Shown one piece after another: positions 1 through 6,236 of a DNA stretch of 13,851 nt. The notes beneath the pieces are model-generated. The model searched no databases. It saw nothing but the letters and a program-made list of their open reading frames with translations, and was not told the DNA's origin. Both the position numbers and the translations under genes were made by a program. Source of the DNA: an uncultured Burkholderiales bacterium (lineage in GTDB: Bacteria > Pseudomonadota > Gammaproteobacteria > Burkholderiales > Burkholderiaceae); NCBI GenBank assembly GCA_946480465.1, contig CAMLJY010000115.1, positions 1 through 13,851 of the forward strand. Direction: 5' to 3'. Within the stretch, counting starts at the first letter, position 1, and the number at the start of each line of letters is the position of its first letter.

Positions 1-584
1 ACCTGCAGCAGGTTGGGGTTGGACAGCTGCGGGTTGGCGGCAATGAAGCCGTTCTTCAGGTCGTTGACCGTGCCGGCCGATGCTCCCTCGCCGGCCAGGC
101 GGCCGGCGATGCGGCTCAGGCTGTCGCCGGGTTGCACCTCGATGCCGCGGGGCGCCGTGTCCATCGTGGCCAGGGGCGCGGGCGCGGCGTGTGCGCCCCA
201 CCCGCCGAAGGCCGAACGGCGCGCGGCCACGTCGGCGGCCCAGGCCGCGCCGCCGGTGTAGGGCGCGGCGGGCTCGCCGAACGCCGCGGGCAGGGTGGCA
301 AAGCGGTTCTCCTCACGCGCAAAGTCAGCGGCCATTTCTTCGCCGGAGTAGGACGAGGCGGGCAGGTCGGCCGGCGCCGGGGGGCCGATGAAGCCGTCGT
401 CGAACGGCGTGGTGAAGGACGGCGCATCGGACGGGCCGTAGCTGTCGGCCAGCGGCGCCGGGCTGGCGCCGCCGTCGAAACCGCCGAGCGTGGGGGTGTC
501 GAAGGCGCCGGCGTCGGGCGCGTCGAAGCCACCGAAGCCGTAGCTGCCGCCGAAGCCGGCGCCGCCGTAGGAGTTGTCGATCAT
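1..584 (-). CDS. Gly/Tyr-rich LysM-domain protein, 3' end outside window
   Basis: The reading frame runs open from the ATG at 584 to the left edge (194 complete codons, no stop), so the C-terminus is missing. Residues 1-40 are low-complexity Gly, Phe, Tyr and Asp (MIDNSYGGAGFGG...), residues 41-110 are Pro/Ala/Ser-rich, and residues about 148-194 begin a LysM domain with EVQPGDSLSRIAGRL and later ANPQLSNPNLLQ. LysM domains bind peptidoglycan or chitin-like glycans. No Sec signal or hydrophobic segment is seen, so export, if any, would be by the T3SS. No good ribosome site precedes the ATG; an in-frame GTG 13 codons upstream lies too close to the predicted -10 element to be preferred. It has its own promoter-like box. 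A catalytic domain could follow beyond the window. Confidence 0.78.
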   Translation of the reverse strand, partial: MIDNSYGGAGFGGSYGFGGFDAPDAGAFDTPTLGGFDGGASPAPLADSYGPSDAPSFTTPFDDGFIGPPAPADLPASSYSGEEMAADFAREENRFATLPAAFGEPAAPYTGGAAWAADVAARRSAFGGWGAHAAPAPLATMDTAPRGIEVQPGDSLSRIAGRLAGEGASAGTVNDLKNGFIAANPQLSNPNLLQ

Positions 585-626
585 GGTGCTGCTGCCGCGG
601 ACGGCGTTGGAGTCGTTGCGCACTCC

Positions 627-653
627 ATAGGCAGCCCGGGGTGCGGATTCAAG
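627..653 (-). promoter_or_regulatory. Promoter-like box CTTGAATC-N12-TGCCTAT, copy 2
   Basis: On the minus strand CTTGAATC (653-646), 12 bases, TGCCTAT (633-627), then GGAG. As a sigma-70 reading it is TTGAAT, 17 bases, TATGGA. It lies in the 92-base gap between the hydrolase gene and the LysM gene, about 40 bases before the LysM ATG. All 15 bases of the two blocks and the 12-base spacing are the same as at 4589-4615, while the spacers differ. Confidence 0.65.
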
Positions 654-662
654 CCGCTGGGA

Positions 663-687
663 GCCTGCGCAGCGCGTCAGCGCAGGC
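663..687 (-). terminator. Hairpin across the hydrolase stop codon
   Basis: Perfect 8-base inverted repeat (GCCTGCGC / GCGCAGGC) with a 9-base loop that begins with the TGA stop of the hydrolase gene. No T-tract follows. It has the same layout as the hairpin at 4619-4640: stop codon at the start of the loop, promoter-like box 9 bases later. Confidence 0.4.
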
Positions 688-1468
688 CCTGCCCGTGCAG
701 GAACTCGGCCAGGGCGTCGCGCCGCGCGCGCCCTTCGGCGCCGGGCGCCGAATAGTGGAAGTGCCCGCTGGACGAGGGCATCTGCTGCACCAGCGTGGGC
801 ACCGACAGCAGCAGCTCCGGCCGGCTCATGCCGGCGTGGATGGGGTCGCCGTGCGCGCCCAGGTCGACCACGTGCACGCGGCGGATGTTGGGGCTGGCAC
901 GCAGCTGGTCCAGCAGCGACCGGCCGACCGGCGTGCCCACCAGCACCAGGTTGTCGATCGGCGTGCCGCCCTCGGCATAGTGCAGCGCCACCTGCGAGGC
1001 AGCGACCGAGCCGTAGGAATAGCCCATCAGGTTGAACTGCGGGCCGCTCTGCGCGAAGTTGTCCAGCAGCACCGGCATCGGGAAGCGGCGGTCGCGGTAG
1101 ATGTCGACGCCGATCGCCACGTCCAGCAGCGTGCCGCCGGACCACTTGTCCGGGTTCACCGGCGTCAGCGCCATCCCCCGGTCGCCGAAGGCGCGCACCA
1201 TGTCCTGGATGTAGCCGCCTGCCATGCCGGCGCCGCCGAAGAACAGGTTGCCCTTGATCGGCTCGCCGGGCTGCAGCAGGCGCGGCTCGAAGGCGGGTGG
1301 GGCGGCGGCCGCGGGGGGCGGCGCGGCGGCTTCGTCGGTGCCGAATCCCCCCGACGCCAGCTGCAGGCCGTCCCAGGCCGGCGGCTCGGGCGCGGCCGGC
1401 GCGGGCAGGGCGTCCAGGTCGTCAAAGGCGGCGTAGCCGGCGCCGCCGCCGAGCCAGGGGTCGATCAT
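677..1468 (-). CDS. Alpha/beta hydrolase (lipase/esterase-like), candidate effector
   Basis: 263 residues. The N-terminal 60 residues are Gly-, Ala- and Pro-rich and look disordered, without a Sec signal. The hydrolase fold starts at about 72 (KGNLFFGGAGMAGGY, oxyanion-loop-like). The nucleophile elbow is GYSYGS with Ser151; the other triad candidates are Asp208 in AHGDPIHAG and His236 in SGHFHYS. A lipase, esterase or thioesterase activity is likely; the substrate cannot be read. The ATG at 1468 has only a weak GGGA 9 bases upstream. It is the third gene of the accessory unit. A disordered export-competent N-terminus plus lipase fold in a T3SS locus fits an effector, but a housekeeping role is not excluded. 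Its first residues, MID..GGGAG, resemble those of the next gene. Confidence 0.88.
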   Translation of the reverse strand: MIDPWLGGGAGYAAFDDLDALPAPAAPEPPAWDGLQLASGGFGTDEAAAPPPAAAAPPAFEPRLLQPGEPIKGNLFFGGAGMAGGYIQDMVRAFGDRGMALTPVNPDKWSGGTLLDVAIGVDIYRDRRFPMPVLLDNFAQSGPQFNLMGYSYGSVAASQVALHYAEGGTPIDNLVLVGTPVGRSLLDQLRASPNIRRVHVVDLGAHGDPIHAGMSRPELLLSVPTLVQQMPSSSGHFHYSAPGAEGRARRDALAEFLHGQGLR

Positions 1469-1513
1469 CGGTGTGGTTCCCGTGGGATTGATATCACGCC
1501 AAAGGCTCGTCCA

Positions 1514-2020
1514 TCACACCATCGCCGGCGTGTCGTCGTCGCTGTCGAACTGCACCCCTTCGGCCCGCAGCCGCGAGCGGGCGCGGCGGTAGAAGGTGGG
1601 CATCAGGCTGCGTGCCCAGGATTCGATCAGCGCGGCCGACTGCTGCATGATCAGCGGCATCACCTCCAGCAGCTTGCGGCCCAGCGGGCTGCTGTGGAAG
1701 GCGATCATCTGTTCGATCTCGCGCAGCGTGAAGTGCTGCTCGTACAGCGGCACCATCGAGTCGGCAAAGGCCGGCAGGTGCTCCGCGAAGACCTGGTCGG
1801 CCTCGTCCAGCAGCGCGCGCTGCACGCGGTCGGCCTGCGCCACCGGCAGCGCCTGCATGCCCTGCACCACGTAGCGCACGGCCACCTCGTGCATCTGGTG
1901 CGCATGCTGCAGCGAGCGCGACTCGTGCAGCAGGCGGTGGATGGCGGCGCGCAGCGCGGGATCGCGCGGGGGCTGGGCGTCGATGGTGGACGGGGCGTGC
2001 GGCGAGACCGCTTCGGTCAT
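1514..2020 (-). CDS. DUF2059-like protein without signal peptide
   Basis: 168 residues. The region about 70-135 has the DUF2059 pattern: a helix, then LYEQHFTLREIEQMIAFHSS, PLGRKLLEVMPLIMQQS and a closing helix. DUF2059 proteins are usually periplasmic, but this one begins with a polar stretch (MTEAVSPHAP) and shows no Sec signal or membrane segment. The tail has an acidic patch (SDDDTP). GGAG lies 6 bases before the ATG at 2020. It starts 18 bases after the 831-residue gene and ends 45 bases before the hydrolase gene. A small helical cytoplasmic protein between two candidate substrates could be a chaperone or be secreted itself; neither is shown. Confidence 0.8.
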   Translation of the reverse strand: MTEAVSPHAPSTIDAQPPRDPALRAAIHRLLHESRSLQHAHQMHEVAVRYVVQGMQALPVAQADRVQRALLDEADQVFAEHLPAFADSMVPLYEQHFTLREIEQMIAFHSSPLGRKLLEVMPLIMQQSAALIESWARSLMPTFYRRARSRLRAEGVQFDSDDDTPAMV

Positions 2021-2038
2021 GCTGTTCTCCAGGTGGGA

Positions 2039-4534
2039 CTACGGTCGGACGAAAGGCGCCAGCGCCTGCGCCGTCTGCTGGATCTGGCCGATGGTGTTCG
2101 CGCGCCGGCCCAGCTGGCGTGCTTCGTCCAGGTGCGCCAGCGCCTGCGGGTCGACGGCCACCGCGGCGCCGCTGCCCAGCTGGGTCAGCTGCGGCGAGAT
2201 GTCGATCGCGCGGATCAGGTTCCACAGCTGCGCACCCTGCGTGGCGGCCAGCGCCGCGCCCACCTGGTCCTGCCGCATTGCGGCCGCGGCCACGCCGACG
2301 GCACGGTCGGCCAGGCGCACGCTCAGCGCCGGGATGGAGGCTTCCTGCCAGCCGGCCAGGCGGCCGACGGCGCCCGCGGCGCCGGTGAGGCCCGCGGCCA
2401 CGTGGATGGGGCTGTCGTACTCCAGGCCCTGGTGCACCGTGTAGGCCGCGCCGATCAGCGAGGCGGTGTCGGCCAGCCCCTGCGGCACGATGCCCGGCCG
2501 GGTGGCGTTCGACAGCTGCAGGCCTTCCTCGGCGCTGTAGCTCAGCCGCGACAGGCCACCCAGCACGCCGATGCCGCCGTTCAGCGCGGCCGCGGTGTCG
2601 TGGTTCTCGATGCCTTGCACCATGCCGTACACATTGCCTGCTATGCGCGCGGCGCCGGCCAGCGCGGGCGAGACGATGGGCGCATGCTGGTTGTCGGCCA
2701 GGCGCAGGCCGCCTTCGCTGCTGTAGCTGAGGTTCGACAGGCCGCCCATCACGCCGATGCCGCCCGACAGGGCGGCGCCGATGTTGCCGGTGTGCAGCCC
2801 CTGCACCATGCCGGCCGCCTGGCCCACCACGTTGGCGGCGCCCGCCACCGCGGGCGAGACGATCGGCGCGTGCTGGGCATCGGCCACCGTCAGGCTGCCG
2901 CCGGCCACGCTCAGGCGCGACAGGCCGCCGGCCATGCCGATGCCGCCGCCGATGGCCGCCAGCGGGTCGCCGTGCTTGATGCCCTGGTACAAGGCCTGCG
3001 CGCCGGCGGCGACGCGGGCCACGCTGGCCACCGTGTTCAGGGTGGCGGACGCGGCGCCGGCCAGCCCGCGCAGGCCCGACATGCCGGTGGCCACGCCGGC
3101 GATGGCGCCCAGCCAGTTGCCGGTCTCGACGCCGTTCTTCACCGCCAGGCCGGCGCTCAGGGCGGCGCCGATCGGCGCGGTCACCGGAATCACCGACAGC
3201 ACCGCCGCAGCGATCGGCAGCAGGGCGTTCTTGATGCAGCCGCCTTTCTTGCGGGCGGCCTCCTGCACCACCTCGCGCATCAGGCGGTCGCTGTCGTCCA
3301 GGTAGTAGCGGAACTTGGTGCCTTCGCCGCGCTGGGCGTCGAAGTCGCGCACCACCACCTTGTCGTACTTGCCGATCTGCTTGTCCATCACCAGCGTGGT
3401 GGCCAGGCCGCGGTGCAGGGTCTCGTTGGCCAGCGGTGCGTACTTCTGGCGCAGGTGCTCGGGCATGGCCATCAGGGTGTCGCGGCTCAGCACGCCCCAG
3501 CGCTCGGTGAGCGCGCGGGTGTGCGGCAGCGCCTGGTCGTCGGCCTTGGGCTGGAAGGCCTTGCCCTGCTCGAAGCCGAGTTCGGACGCGAGCCACATGC
3601 GCGCGTAGTCCTTGCCCATGGCCAGTGCGACGATGCCGCCGCGCGCCTGCTCGGCGAACTGGCTGGCGTAATCCACCGCGGCGTCGAACTTGGCGCCCTG
3701 GTAGGCGGCGATGGCGGGCATGCGGATGCGCATCGCGATGCCCGGGGCATCGATCAGCTGGCGCGCATGGGTGTCGATCCGGTCCAGGCCCGCGCGGACC
3801 TGGCGCATGGCGTCGAGACCGTCGCCGGCCAGCGCGGCGCCGGCCATGCCGCCGGGCAGCGCGGCCTGGGCTTCGTCGCCGGCGGCCATCTCGGCCCGGC
3901 TGGCGGCCTGGATCTCGTGGCGCTGCATGGCCCCTTCGCCGCTGGCGGCATAGCTGCGCAGCTCCATCGGCGCGTACTCGCCCACTGCCTCGTCGTGCAG
4001 CAGCGCCAGCTGGGTGGCGCGGCCCATCTCCTGGTTCAGGATGCCTTCGTAGCGGCCGCGTATTTCGGGTGCCAGCTTCTGCATGTCGCCCGTCAGCGCA
4101 TCCCAGCGCTTGGACAGGCCGCGGGTGAAGCCGCTGTCCTCGAACAGCTTGACCTCGAAGGGCATCGCCTCGCCGGCCATCCCCAGGCGGATGCGGGTCC
4201 AGTCGCGCATCGCCTGTTCGCCACCTTCCAGCGCGTTGACGCCGCTGCCGACGGGGTCGGCCAGGGTCTCGCGCACGCGGGCCTGCAGCGCATGGTCGCG
4301 CCAGCTGAGCAGCGCCAGCGGGGCCTCGGCTTTCAGGAACGAGCCCAGCGAGGCCTCGACCATCACGCCGTTGGCGCTGCCCAGCCGCTGGGCGGCACGG
4401 AAGGGGTCGGCCACCGGCCCCAGGTTGGCTTTCAGCGCCTCGACGGCCGCGGGGCTGTTCAGGAAGGCGAAGGGATCGTCCAGGCCGGGCAGGGCCGTGC
4501 CGTTGGAGACGGCGGACAAAGCGAGTGAGGTCAT
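2039..4534 (-). CDS. Large glycine-rich repeat protein, candidate T3SS substrate
   Basis: 831 residues, family not recognised. No signal peptide; the first 35 residues are rich in Ser, Ala, Asn and Leu, as in many type III export signals. Residues 40-430 form a mostly helical, charged region. A hydrophobic stretch at about 434-465, then a second Gly/Ala-rich one at about 473-515, look able to enter membranes. Residues 518-728 contain three tandem repeats of 61-62 residues plus a partial fourth, each with a GGGIG.. GGLS.LS core and a conserved HAPIVSPA.AGAA block in the first two copies. The C-terminus (730-831) is Ala-rich and helical. An AAAGG lies 8 bases before the ATG, and a promoter-like box lies upstream. 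It heads a unit with the DUF2059 and hydrolase genes. Size, lack of Sec signal, membrane-like repeats and locus suggest a translocator-like or effector protein; this is inference. Confidence 0.85.
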   Translation of the reverse strand: MTSLALSAVSNGTALPGLDDPFAFLNSPAAVEALKANLGPVADPFRAAQRLGSANGVMVEASLGSFLKAEAPLALLSWRDHALQARVRETLADPVGSGVNALEGGEQAMRDWTRIRLGMAGEAMPFEVKLFEDSGFTRGLSKRWDALTGDMQKLAPEIRGRYEGILNQEMGRATQLALLHDEAVGEYAPMELRSYAASGEGAMQRHEIQAASRAEMAAGDEAQAALPGGMAGAALAGDGLDAMRQVRAGLDRIDTHARQLIDAPGIAMRIRMPAIAAYQGAKFDAAVDYASQFAEQARGGIVALAMGKDYARMWLASELGFEQGKAFQPKADDQALPHTRALTERWGVLSRDTLMAMPEHLRQKYAPLANETLHRGLATTLVMDKQIGKYDKVVVRDFDAQRGEGTKFRYYLDDSDRLMREVVQEAARKKGGCIKNALLPIAAAVLSVIPVTAPIGAALSAGLAVKNGVETGNWLGAIAGVATGMSGLRGLAGAASATLNTVASVARVAAGAQALYQGIKHGDPLAAIGGGIGMAGGLSRLSVAGGSLTVADAQHAPIVSPAVAGAANVVGQAAGMVQGLHTGNIGAALSGGIGVMGGLSNLSYSSEGGLRLADNQHAPIVSPALAGAARIAGNVYGMVQGIENHDTAAALNGGIGVLGGLSRLSYSAEEGLQLSNATRPGIVPQGLADTASLIGAAYTVHQGLEYDSPIHVAAGLTGAAGAVGRLAGWQEASIPALSVRLADRAVGVAAAAMRQDQVGAALAATQGAQLWNLIRAIDISPQLTQLGSGAAVAVDPQALAHLDEARQLGRRANTIGQIQQTAQALAPFVRP
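2351..2983 (-). repeat. Tandem 61-62 residue protein repeats in the 831-residue gene
   Basis: Repeat 1 covers residues 518-578 (2983-2801), repeat 2 579-640 (2800-2615), repeat 3 641-702 (2614-2429) and a partial fourth 703-728 (2428-2351). Shared positions include G at the start, the LAAIGGGIG/ALSGGIG/ALNGGIG core, GGLS.LS and the closing GMVQ/GMVQ/TVHQ. Repeats 1 and 2 both keep QHAPIVSPA; repeat 3 has diverged to TRPGIVPQG. The similarity is mainly at protein level, which suggests old duplications. Confidence 0.85.
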
Positions 4535-4588
4535 CGCGCGGGCCTTTCGGGCGTGTGGTGTGCCCCTTGCAGGGGCGTTGCCGGCCCT

Positions 4589-4615
4589 ATAGGCATGCCG
4601 CTGGCCCGATTCAAG
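4589..4615 (-). promoter_or_regulatory. Promoter-like box CTTGAATC-N12-TGCCTAT, copy 1
   Basis: On the minus strand CTTGAATC (4615-4608), 12 bases, then TGCCTAT (4595-4589) and AGG. Read as a sigma-70 type promoter it is TTGAAT, 17 bases, TATAGG. It lies in the 96-base gap before the 831-residue gene; the end of the -10-like hexamer is 51 bases before its ATG. An identical element with the same spacing precedes the LysM gene (627-653). An alternative sigma factor or T3SS regulator could be the reader. Confidence 0.65.
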
Positions 4616-4618
4616 TCC

Positions 4619-4640
4619 GGCGCGCGCCGATCAGCGCGCC
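4619..4640 (-). terminator. Hairpin across the end of the machinery operon
   Basis: Perfect 7-base inverted repeat (GGCGCGC / GCGCGCC) with an 8-base loop. The TGA stop of the lipoprotein gene opens the loop. No T-tract follows, so an intrinsic terminator is unproven; in such GC-rich DNA short GC palindromes also arise by chance. It lies 4 bases upstream of the shared promoter-like element. Confidence 0.35.
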
Positions 4641-5500
4641 CCCTGCACGACCAGCCGGTCGTTGATGGCCAGCAGGCGGCAGCGCGCGCCCTGGTGCGCG
4701 CAGTCCACCAGCGAGCGCACCGGTGCGTCGCCGGCGCCCTGGGCGCTGGCCCAGCGGCCGTCGTCGGACACGGCGAAGGCCTTCGGCGTCTTCAGCGCGC
4801 GGTAGCGCTGGAAGGCCTGGCGCAGCGCCGGGCTGGCGCCGGCCAGCGCGCTGTCCATCGGATCGGGCCGGGGCACGGCGGCGCTGGCGGCGGGATCGGG
4901 CGCGGCGGCCGCCCGCGCCGCGGCCGCGGTGCGTGCCACCACCGGCTGCAGCTGCACGCCCTGCGACCGCAGCCCCGATGCGGGCAGCGCGCGGTAGCGG
5001 GCGATGTCCTCGTGCGGCTGCCAGGCGGTGTCCAGCGCCAGCGTGCCGCCGGCACCGGGCCGCAGGATCAGCCGGCCGAGGTAGCGCGGCGCGGGCGAGT
5101 CGACCTCGAAGGGCAGGTCCAGCGCCAGCGTGCGGCGCTGGCTGCCTTCGCGCAGCTGCAGGGCCGCCACGCGGTAGTGGCCCGGCGGCAGCGGCAGCCG
5201 GAACAGGTAGTCGCGGCCGGTGGCGCCGGCCGCGCCGGACTCGCCCGCGGCCGGGTTCTGCGGCACCTGGGTGAAGGCGGCCTGGCGCCCGAAGGACGTG
5301 GCCAGGGCCAGCTCCATCAGCGGCGCCGGGCCCTCCGGATCGATCGGCGCGGCCAGCCGCACCGGCAGCAGCACGGTGGCCGTTTCCACCGGAGCGGCGG
5401 CCGGCGGCGGTGGCGGCTCGGGGCGGTGCGGCGTGCCGGCGCAGGCGCCGAGCAGGCCCAGGGCGGCGATGCACGCGCCGAGGACGACGGGTCTGTTCAT
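4631..5500 (-). CDS. Predicted lipoprotein of unknown function
   Basis: 289 residues. The N-terminus is a lipoprotein signal with lipobox LGAC and Cys20 as the lipidation site, followed by a Pro/Ala-rich linker (about 26-38). Residues about 40-160 look like a beta-sandwich with LPPGHYRVAALQL, as in transthyretin-like modules. An Ala-rich linker (about 190-220) leads to a small C-terminal domain (about 225-287) with KAFAVSDDGRW, a Cys pair at 267 and 274 and a final LAINDRLVV, similar in outline to small periplasmic DUF4189-like domains. AGGAG lies 8 bases before the ATG, which overlaps the transglycosylase stop. It is the last gene of the machinery operon. A pilotin or wall-anchoring role is possible, but nothing in the sequence proves it; I do not recognise the family with confidence. 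Confidence 0.8.
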   Translation of the reverse strand: MNRPVVLGACIAALGLLGACAGTPHRPEPPPPPAAAPVETATVLLPVRLAAPIDPEGPAPLMELALATSFGRQAAFTQVPQNPAAGESGAAGATGRDYLFRLPLPPGHYRVAALQLREGSQRRTLALDLPFEVDSPAPRYLGRLILRPGAGGTLALDTAWQPHEDIARYRALPASGLRSQGVQLQPVVARTAAAARAAAAPDPAASAAVPRPDPMDSALAGASPALRQAFQRYRALKTPKAFAVSDDGRWASAQGAGDAPVRSLVDCAHQGARCRLLAINDRLVVQGAR

Positions 5501-6234
5501 CACTGGGACTCCTGCAGCACGCCGCGCCAGTGGCGCAGCCGGTCGAGCACCGCGGGCACGTAGGCCTGCGTCTCCTTGAAGGGCGGGATGCGCCGGCCCG
5601 CGGCCAGAACGCTGCCTTCGCCGGCGTTGTAGCCGGCGAGCGCGAGGCGCAGGTCGCCGTCGAACAGGCCCAGCAGGTGGCTCAGGTAGCGCGCGCCGCC
5701 GTCCAGGTTGGCCATCGGCTCCCAGGGGTTGCTGACGCCGAAGCGGCGCGCGGTCTGCGGCATCAGCTGCATCAGGCCGATCGCGCCGGCGGGCGACAGC
5801 GCGTCGGCCCGGAAGCCGGACTCGACCTCGATCAGCGCCATCAGCAGCGCCTCGTCCAGTCGGTGGCGGCGCGCCGCCTCGCGCACGTGCGGCAACAGCG
5901 CCTGCCGGCGTTCGGCGGCCGGGCTGCGGCGCGCCGCCCTGGCCGGCGCCGCCGGCCGCCAACCCATGAAAGACGCGGCCGGGCGCGGCTCCGCCGCCCG
6001 CTGGCTGAACACCAGCCGCGCGCTGCCGGGCAGCGGCACGTCGGTGACGATGGGCATGCCGCGCTTGGAATACGCGACGTAGACGTGCATGTCCGCCGCC
6101 GCGGCGCCGCACGGCAGAGCGGCCAGGCCGGCGAGGCCGAGGAGGCCGGCGAAGTGGCCGAAGCCGCCGAAGCCGCTGAAGCGGACCAGGGGCGCCAGAG
6201 CGCGCAAGGCATGGGCCAGCAGGGCGCGTCCCAT
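5500..6234 (-). CDS. Secreted lytic transglycosylase (SLT domain)
   Basis: 244 residues. It should cleave peptidoglycan, probably opening the wall for the secretion apparatus. A hydrophobic stretch at about 28-47 followed by AAAAD suggests a signal peptide with a long N-terminal arm. Residues about 49-80 resemble the short N-terminal beta segment often found in proteobacterial SLT proteins. The SLT domain spans about 112-235, with the catalytic Glu expected at 138 in IEVESGF, then GLMQLMP at 153-159, GYNAGEG at 201-207 and the ETQAYVP block at 221-227. The gene starts 2 bases after sctR and its stop overlaps the next ATG by one base (TGATG), so it is cotranscribed with the T3SS genes. Dedicated transglycosylases (IagB, IpgF, HpaH types) are common in T3SS loci, though placement right after sctR is not usual. 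Confidence 0.92.
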   Translation of the reverse strand: MGRALLAHALRALAPLVRFSGFGGFGHFAGLLGLAGLAALPCGAAAADMHVYVAYSKRGMPIVTDVPLPGSARLVFSQRAAEPRPAASFMGWRPAAPARAARRSPAAERRQALLPHVREAARRHRLDEALLMALIEVESGFRADALSPAGAIGLMQLMPQTARRFGVSNPWEPMANLDGGARYLSHLLGLFDGDLRLALAGYNAGEGSVLAAGRRIPPFKETQAYVPAVLDRLRHWRGVLQESQ

Positions 6235-6236
6235 CG

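Noticed and set aside
1494..3596. 700-codon open frame on the minus strand
   Set aside because: It overlaps the repeat gene and the DUF2059 gene in another frame and is Arg/Pro/Ala-rich low complexity, a typical GC shadow.
641..4528. 1295-codon open frame on the plus strand
   Set aside because: It is antisense to the 831-residue, DUF2059 and hydrolase genes. It is His/Gln/Arg/Gly-rich with no domain, and crosses three real genes and two gaps; long antisense frames are expected at this GC content.
4565..4577. Small inverted repeat GCCCCTTGCAGGGGC-like in the gap before the 831-residue gene
   Set aside because: Six-base stem with a three-base loop and no T-tract, located between the promoter-like box and the gene; too short to call a terminator or operator.
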